Shown here piece by piece: positions 59,142 to 64,000 of a stretch of DNA of 64,000 bases; the first letter of the stretch is position 1; each line of letters begins with the position of its first letter. Origin of the DNA: Paraburkholderia caffeinitolerans (GTDB taxonomy: Bacteria; Pseudomonadota; Gammaproteobacteria; Burkholderiales; Burkholderiaceae); NCBI RefSeq assembly GCF_902859945.1, contig NZ_CADIKL010000017.1, positions 1-64,000 of the forward strand. The letters run 5' to 3'. The position numbers and the translations under genes were made by a program. The notes under the pieces were generated by a model. The model was not told the DNA's origin. It searched no databases and saw only the letters and a program-made list of their open reading frames with translations.

Positions 59142-60601
59142 CAACGGTTGGCGGTGGCGTGGGGGGGATTGGTGGCTACGGGCGCATCGGCGCCTGGCGT
59201 GGCATGCGCGTCGCCATAGGGATCGGGGATCGCGCTGCCGAGCAGCGCTTGCAGCGCGATGCGCTGCTCGGCGAGCGCATCACGCGCGGAGGCGGCATCG
59301 ACGCGGCGCGTAAGCGCGGCGCTCCGCGCATCGACATACTGGCCGAGCACGATGTCGTGCGCCGCGTAGGCGTCGTGAGCATGCGCCGCCGCGCGGTCGA
59401 GTTCGGGCAGGGCGGCTTCGTCCTGCACGAGCTGCTGAGTGGCGATCGCGCTATCGGCGCGCAGGTGGGCGATATCGGCGTACGCGGCGTTCAGGCGGTT
59501 CTGGTATTCGTCGGCGAGATGCTGGCGCGTGGCCTGCTCGATGGCGATGTTGCCGCGGTTGCGGTTGAAGACCGGCAGCGAGAGATTGATGCCGAAGCCG
59601 CTCGTGTAGATCTCCGAAGTATCGCGCTGGCGCGTGAAGCCCACCGAGAGGCTCGGGAACTGGTTGAGGATGGCCGCGCGGTACTTCTGCTCCTGCGCTT
59701 CGTAGCCCGCTTGCAGGGCGATCAGGTCGGGGCGGCGCTGGGGCAGTGCCGCTATCGCCGCGTCTAGCGTGGCTGCGTCGAGCGGCTCGACCGTCGCGGC
59801 TCCCGTGAGCGGCAGATCCATATCGGGTGCGAGGCCGAGCAATGCGTTCAGGTCGTGGCGCGTCTGCTCGCGCGCGTGCTCCATGTCGGCGTACTGCTTG
59901 CGCGCGTCTTCCCAGGCCGTGAGCGAGGCGGTGGCGGTGTCGGCGGTCAGGTTGTGCTCGCTCGCGGCGTGCGCGGTGCGCGTGTAGCGCGTGTGCGCCA
60001 ATGCCTCTTGCTGCGCGAGCAGCGGCAGCACCTCGTCCTGGAAGCACGCCTTCACATAGAGCTGCCGCGCCTGCGTCACCACCTGCCATTCTTGCCAGAG
60101 CAGGCCGAAGTCGATCTTGCGCACCGTGGCATCGGCGGATTTCTTGTTCGCGCTGCGTGTGACGATCGCCATCACATCCATGCTCAGGCCGTAACTGAAT
60201 GCGCGAGAAAGCCCGGCCGCACCCGGGTAATCGCTCGATATCGCGACTTGCGGATCGGGCAGCAGCCCTGCGGAGTACGCCTGCGCTTGCGCGATGCCGA
60301 GATCGTCGCGCGCGAGCTTCAAGTCGGGATTGTTCGCGACGGCGAGCATTGCGACCTCGTCGATGTCGAAGCCGTCGGACGGATCGAAGCGATGCGCGGC
60401 AAGCTCGGGCAGCGGCATCTTCGAGGAATCGATCTGCACGCGAGCGAGGGCATCATGCGTGAGCAGCGAGTCGCCCGCGGGTAAGGGCTGCGCGTGATAG
60501 ACGGTGCAGGCCGAGAGCAGCAAGGCCGCCGAAATGGCGCTGCATAGCGTTGTGCGCGGCAACGGCGAATGAGGTGGCAAGCAGGAAGGCGTGCGGGACA
60601 A
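59141..60601 (-). CDS. TolC-family outer-membrane efflux lipoprotein
   Basis: A 486-residue outer-membrane factor. A lipobox, LLLSAC at about residue 20-27, marks it as a lipoprotein. Two repeats of about 200 residues each contain the long helices of TolC-type proteins (DEVAMLAVANNPDLKLARDDLG and LIALQAGYEAQEQKYRAAIL). I chose TTG at 60601, preceded by GAGGAACGCACG, which makes the signal peptide compact; the frame is open further upstream to 60703. It is the first gene of the five-gene operon, unusual because the outer-membrane gene usually comes last. Confidence 0.85.
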   Translation of the reverse strand: MSRTPSCLPPHSPLPRTTLCSAISAALLLSACTVYHAQPLPAGDSLLTHDALARVQIDSSKMPLPELAAHRFDPSDGFDIDEVAMLAVANNPDLKLARDDLGIAQAQAYSAGLLPDPQVAISSDYPGAAGLSRAFSYGLSMDVMAIVTRSANKKSADATVRKIDFGLLWQEWQVVTQARQLYVKACFQDEVLPLLAQQEALAHTRYTRTAHAASEHNLTADTATASLTAWEDARKQYADMEHAREQTRHDLNALLGLAPDMDLPLTGAATVEPLDAATLDAAIAALPQRRPDLIALQAGYEAQEQKYRAAILNQFPSLSVGFTRQRDTSEIYTSGFGINLSLPVFNRNRGNIAIEQATRQHLADEYQNRLNAAYADIAHLRADSAIATQQLVQDEAALPELDRAAAHAHDAYAAHDIVLGQYVDARSAALTRRVDAASARDALAEQRIALQALLGSAIPDPYGDAHATPGADAPVATNPPHATANR

Positions 60602-60869
60602 CGTGCGTTCCTCGATACAGGGGCGGTGGCGCAGAACTCGCGCCGCCGGATCACGGCTGAAAACACCGCGCGGCAATGCACGCTCGGCGGACTTGCGGCG
60701 CATTGTGCAGGGAAAACACTTATGTCACCCTTAAGGTCGCGATCGCGCGCGGCATCATGCTGTGTAGGCAAAATGAAAGTCGCGCGCTATGGGCTATGCT
60801 TGTTGCTGGCAACCCGCGTGCACTGCGACGCGGCCTCGAATATCAGGCAAGACAGGAGGGGTGGAATCG

Positions 60870-62291
60870 ATGTCCTACACGGAAACGATTGGTCCGCGCA
60901 CGTACCGCTTCGCGGACCTCAAAACCTTGCTCGCCAAGGCGAGCCCACTGCGCAGCGGCGACCAGCTCGCGGGCGTGGCGGCGGCAAGCGAAGAGGAGCG
61001 CGTGGCCGCGAAGATGGCGCTCGCCAGCGTGCCGCTCAAGACCTTCCTCAATGAGGCGCTGGTGCCCTATGAGGAAGACGAAGTGACGCGACTGATCGTC
61101 GATACGCACGACAAGGATGCGTTCGCGCTGGTCTCGCATCTCACCGTGGGCGATTTTCGCAACTGGCTGCTCTCGCCCGAAGCGGATACCGCAACGCTCG
61201 AACGCGTGGGGCCGGGCATCACGCCGGAGATGGCGGCGGCGGTCTCCAAGCTCATGCGCAACCAGGACCTCATCGCGGTGGCGAAGAAGCGCCCCGTGGT
61301 CACGCGCTTTCGCAATACGGTGGGGCTGCCCGGGCACATGTCGGTGCGCCTGCAACCGAATCATCCGACCGACGACGTGAAGGGCATCGCCGCCTCGATG
61401 CTCGATGGCCTCATGTACGGCTGCGGCGATGCGATGATCGGTATCAATCCGGCCACCGACAGTCTGTCCGCCATCGTGAAGCTACTCGCGATGATCGACG
61501 AATTTCGCGAGCGCTATCGCGTGCCCACGCAATCGTGCGTGCTCACGCATGTCACCAGCACGATCGCGGCGATCGAGAAGGGCGCGCCCGTCGACCTCGT
61601 GTTCCAGTCGATCGCGGGCACTGAGAAGGCCAACGCGAGTTTTGGCATCTCGCTCGCGCTGCTGGCCGAGGCGCGCGAGGCGGCTCTCGCGCTCAAGCGC
61701 GGCACGGTGGGCAATAACCTCATGTACTTCGAGACGGGGCAGGGCAGCGCGCTTTCGGCCAATGCGCATCATGGTGTCGATCAGCAGACTTGCGAAGTGC
61801 GCGCCTATGCCGTCGCGCGCCGCTTCGACCCGTTCCTCGTGAATACGGTGGTGGGCTTTATCGGCCCCGAGTATCTCTACGACGGCAAGCAGATCATTCG
61901 TGCGGGACTGGAGGACCATTTCTGCGGCAAGTTGTTAGGGGTGCCGATGGGTTGCGACATCTGCTATACGAACCACGCGCAAGCCGATCAGGACGACATG
62001 GACACGCTGATCACGCTGCTGGGCACGGCAGGCATCAATTTCATCATGGGCGTTCCCGGCGCCGACGACGTGATGCTGAACTACCAGAGCACCTCGTTTC
62101 ACGACGCGCTTTATGTGCGCGACGTGCTGGGCTTGCGGCGCGCGCCCGAGTTCGAGGAGTGGCTGGAGACGATGGAGATTGCCGACGCGCACGGCGCGCT
62201 GCTGCCCGCCTCGCCGCGCGTGCCGCTGCTGGCGGGGGCGCAGGAATGGATCGACAGCGCAATGGCGAACGGGATGGGAGTGAGCCAATGA
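60870..62291 (+). CDS. eutB: Ethanolamine ammonia-lyase large subunit
   Basis: Splits ethanolamine into acetaldehyde and ammonia with adenosylcobalamin. The 473 residues match EutB. Landmarks are RFADLKTLLAKASPLRSGDQLAG, NHPTDDVKGIAASMLDGLMYGCGDA, CVLTHVTSTIAAIEKGAPV, FETGQGSALSANAHHGVDQQ and MGCDICYTNHAQADQDDMD. ATG at 60870 follows AGGAGGGGTGG. It overlaps eutC by 4 nt. The upstream 268 nt show no B12-riboswitch features that I can recognise. No microcompartment shell genes are present nearby. Confidence 0.96.
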   Translation: MSYTETIGPRTYRFADLKTLLAKASPLRSGDQLAGVAAASEEERVAAKMALASVPLKTFLNEALVPYEEDEVTRLIVDTHDKDAFALVSHLTVGDFRNWLLSPEADTATLERVGPGITPEMAAAVSKLMRNQDLIAVAKKRPVVTRFRNTVGLPGHMSVRLQPNHPTDDVKGIAASMLDGLMYGCGDAMIGINPATDSLSAIVKLLAMIDEFRERYRVPTQSCVLTHVTSTIAAIEKGAPVDLVFQSIAGTEKANASFGISLALLAEAREAALALKRGTVGNNLMYFETGQGSALSANAHHGVDQQTCEVRAYAVARRFDPFLVNTVVGFIGPEYLYDGKQIIRAGLEDHFCGKLLGVPMGCDICYTNHAQADQDDMDTLITLLGTAGINFIMGVPGADDVMLNYQSTSFHDALYVRDVLGLRRAPEFEEWLETMEIADAHGALLPASPRVPLLAGAQEWIDSAMANGMGVSQ

Positions 62292-63097
62292 GCGATGCCG
62301 TCGAAAAGAATCCGTGGGCTGAGCTGAAGGCGTTCACGAACGCGCGCATTGCGCTGGGCCGCGCGGGCAATGGCCTGCCGACCGCGCCGCTGCTCGCGTT
62401 CAATCTTGCGCACGCGCAGGCGCGCGATGCCGTGCATCAGCCGCTCGACGTCGATGCGTTGCGAAGTGAACTCGAAGCGGCGGGCTTCGCGACGCTCGCG
62501 GCGGCAAGCGCAGCGCCCGACCGCGAGCATTACCTGCGCCGCCCCGATCTCGGGCGTCGGCTTTCGGACGAGAGCCGCGCGGTGTTGGCCGAGGCGGGCA
62601 AGGCGAACAACGCAGGCCCCGACATCGTGTTCGTGATCGGCGACGGCCTCTCCGCGTTAGCGGCCGCCAAGCAGGCCATGCCGCTCCTGCAAGCGGTGCG
62701 CGAGCGCTTGAACGCAGACGCCGCTGCGGGCCACGGCTGGCATGTCGGTCCGGTGGTGGTGGCGCGTCAGGCGCGCGTCGCGCTCGGCGACGAGATTGGC
62801 GAACTGCTGGGCGCGAAGCTCGTGGCGATGCTCATCGGCGAGCGGCCGGGCCTGAGTTCGCCCGACAGCCTGGGGGTGTATCTCACCTGGGCGCCGAAGG
62901 TGGGCTGCTACGACGCTATGCGCAACTGCATCTCGAACGTGCGGCCCGAGGGCCTGCCCTACGATGGGGCCGCGCATAAGCTCCACTATCTGCTCACGCA
63001 CGCGCGGCGGCTCGGGCTCACTGGCGTGGGCCTCAAGGACGATAGCGACGCACTGCTGCCAGGGGGACAAGACGCGAGGCGGATCGGGCCCACGTAG
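62288..63097 (+). CDS. eutC: Ethanolamine ammonia-lyase small subunit
   Basis: The 269-residue small subunit that, with EutB, forms the cobalamin-binding enzyme. The N-terminal 40 residues are variable (AVEKNPWAELKAFTNARIAL), then come GADIVFVIGDGLSALA-like text (here GPDIVFVIGDGLSA), VVVARQARVALGDEIGELLGA and SLGVYLTWAPKVGCYDAMRNCISNVR. It starts ATGA at the eutB stop, so translation is coupled. A terminator hairpin follows. Confidence 0.95.
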   Translation: MSDAVEKNPWAELKAFTNARIALGRAGNGLPTAPLLAFNLAHAQARDAVHQPLDVDALRSELEAAGFATLAAASAAPDREHYLRRPDLGRRLSDESRAVLAEAGKANNAGPDIVFVIGDGLSALAAAKQAMPLLQAVRERLNADAAAGHGWHVGPVVVARQARVALGDEIGELLGAKLVAMLIGERPGLSSPDSLGVYLTWAPKVGCYDAMRNCISNVRPEGLPYDGAAHKLHYLLTHARRLGLTGVGLKDDSDALLPGGQDARRIGPT

Positions 63098-63107
63098 GAT
63101 CGAACAG

Positions 63108-63138
63108 GCAAGCCACGAATTGACAACGCGTGGCTTGC
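63108..63138. terminator. Hairpin between eutC and the AraC-family gene
   Basis: GCAAGCCACG (63108-63117) and CGTGGCTTGC (63129-63138) are perfect 10-nt arms with an 11-nt loop. On the + strand GATTTTATT follows 5 nt later, so this is a fair intrinsic terminator for eutBC; it also lies 9 nt beyond the stop of the convergent AraC gene. Confidence 0.7.
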
Positions 63139-63146
63139 GCGCGATT

Positions 63147-63995
63147 TTATTCGGATACCTGATGATTGGCTGGGCGAGCCACGAACTTGCCCGGACTCGT
63201 GCCCGTGAGGCGGCGAAACATGGCGATGAACGCCGACGAAGTCGCATAACCCAGATCGAGCGCCACGGATTCCACACTGCGCCCCGCTTGCAGCAACGGC
63301 AACGCGCTCACGAGACGCAGGCGCGCGCGCCACTCGGTCAGCGACATCCCCAGTTCGCGCTGCGCGTGGCGCATCAGCGTGCGCTCGCTCATATGGAAGG
63401 CAGCGGCGAGTTCGGCGAGCGGGCGGTTGTCGGCGGGATTGCCGTGGAAGACTTGCAGTACGGCGTTCAACTCGGAGTTGTCTGCATGCGGGAGATAGCT
63501 GCCGGTGGTGGCGCAGGTGGAAAGCAGGTCCACCAGCACGCGAAGCAGGCGTGCGCGCGCAGGCGACTCGCTGCCGTCGTGTCCCGCCGGCGGCAGCGCG
63601 CGCAAATGATCGAGCATGCTGCGCACGAGCGGCGAGACCATCATCGCGCAGGTTTGCGCAGGCATCGCGCTGCACAGCTCGCGGCTGATATAGACCGAGC
63701 AGTGCACCGTCTCCGCATGATTGAAGCCGACGTGCTCGGTGCCGGGTGCGATCCACAGGCCCATGTGCGGCGGCGCGAGGAAGTATTCCTCGCCGGCCGT
63801 GACCTCGGTGATGCCGCTGAACGAATAGACGAACTCGCCCCACGGATGCCGCATGGTTGGATAGCGCGCGTGCGACGGCAAGTGCTCGGTGCGGAAATAG
63901 ACCGGCACGGGCAGCGTGTCCGCGAACGGCGGCGGGCTCACGTGTTGCAGCACCTTGCGCGCGGTCGTGGCGGCCTGAGGGCGGGATTTCGGCAT
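63147..63995 (-). CDS. AraC-family transcriptional regulator
   Basis: A 282-residue regulator. The N-terminal cupin-like domain (about residues 30-115) contains WGEFVYSFSGITEVTAGEEYFLAPP, and the C-terminal AraC domain has two helix-turn-helix units (LAELAAAFHMSERTLMRHAQRELGMS and VALDLGYATSSAFIAMFRRLTGTSPG). The start at 63995 is only 5 nt from the window end, so a slightly longer protein cannot be excluded. It is convergent with eutC; an effect on eutBC is possible but not shown. Confidence 0.88.
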   Translation of the reverse strand: MPKSRPQAATTARKVLQHVSPPPFADTLPVPVYFRTEHLPSHARYPTMRHPWGEFVYSFSGITEVTAGEEYFLAPPHMGLWIAPGTEHVGFNHAETVHCSVYISRELCSAMPAQTCAMMVSPLVRSMLDHLRALPPAGHDGSESPARARLLRVLVDLLSTCATTGSYLPHADNSELNAVLQVFHGNPADNRPLAELAAAFHMSERTLMRHAQRELGMSLTEWRARLRLVSALPLLQAGRSVESVALDLGYATSSAFIAMFRRLTGTSPGKFVARPANHQVSE

Positions 63996-64000
63996 GGCTT

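Noticed and set aside
60602..60869. Possible adenosylcobalamin riboswitch upstream of eutB
   Set aside because: I could not find a convincing B12 box or pseudoknot in this 268-nt spacer, so I do not call one.
1..64000. tRNA, rRNA, IS element, prophage or CRISPR content
   Set aside because: By eye I found no cloverleaf, transposase-like protein, integrase, terminal inverted repeats or spaced direct repeats. tRNAscan-SE, Infernal and ISfinder runs would decide.

Overview
The window looks like a piece of a Burkholderiaceae chromosome, probably Paraburkholderia or a close relative. The DNA is GC-rich throughout, with strong G/C preference at third codon positions. The gene content also fits: a FabV enoyl reductase, an IscS-type desulfurase, many LysR, GntR, AraC and MarR regulators, and non-phosphorylating sugar catabolism. 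It contains 60 protein-coding genes, the first cut by the left edge. I saw no rRNA, tRNA, IS element, prophage or CRISPR array.

1-8.8 kb is mostly housekeeping: the end of an AI-2E-type membrane protein, a small unknown protein, a VOC protein, an LpxL-type acyltransferase, an FKBP isomerase, an orphan branched-chain amino-acid binding protein, NADP glutamate dehydrogenase, a methyltransferase and a LysR regulator.

8.8-27 kb is a pentose locus. On the + strand are an arabinonate-type IlvD/Edd dehydratase, L-2-keto-3-deoxyarabonate dehydratase, L-arabinose 1-dehydrogenase and the AraFGH importer, together part of the oxidative L-arabinose route. On the - strand is a possible eight-gene run: a YtfQ/YtfR/YtfT/YjfF-type importer, an FrcBCA-type importer and a GntR/FadR regulator. 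A second, closely similar dehydratase stands divergent from it at 25.3 kb. The lactonase and the ketoglutarate-semialdehyde dehydrogenase of the pathway are not in the window.

27-35.5 kb holds FabV, a nucleotide-sugar-epimerase-like NAD(P)-binding protein with a divergent LysR, an OsmC protein, a GNAT acetyltransferase, a membrane diguanylate cyclase, an HD-domain protein and a GlxA-type regulator.

35.7-41 kb is the most unusual part. It has a multi-TM sensor histidine kinase, a hot-dog thioesterase and a receiver protein without a DNA-binding domain. An 11-bp perfect inverted repeat lies between the divergent thioesterase and receiver genes. An FRG-domain protein and a LuxR-type regulator follow. 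The arrangement resembles small-molecule (alpha-hydroxyketone or hydroxy fatty ester) quorum-sensing circuits, with a thioesterase where the signal synthase would be.

41-52 kb is catabolic: an amidohydrolase with an MFS transporter, a divergent NTF2-like/MarR pair, a lone cysteine desulfurase, and a tight operon of flavin reductase, HpaB-type monooxygenase, cupin, amidase and DUF2848 protein. I cannot name its substrate.

52.4-64 kb holds a MazG-like hydrolase, a five-gene RND efflux plus two-component operon with overlapping genes, ethanolamine ammonia-lyase EutBC and an AraC regulator. Two short, previously easy-to-miss genes are proposed at 33.6 and 52.1 kb.
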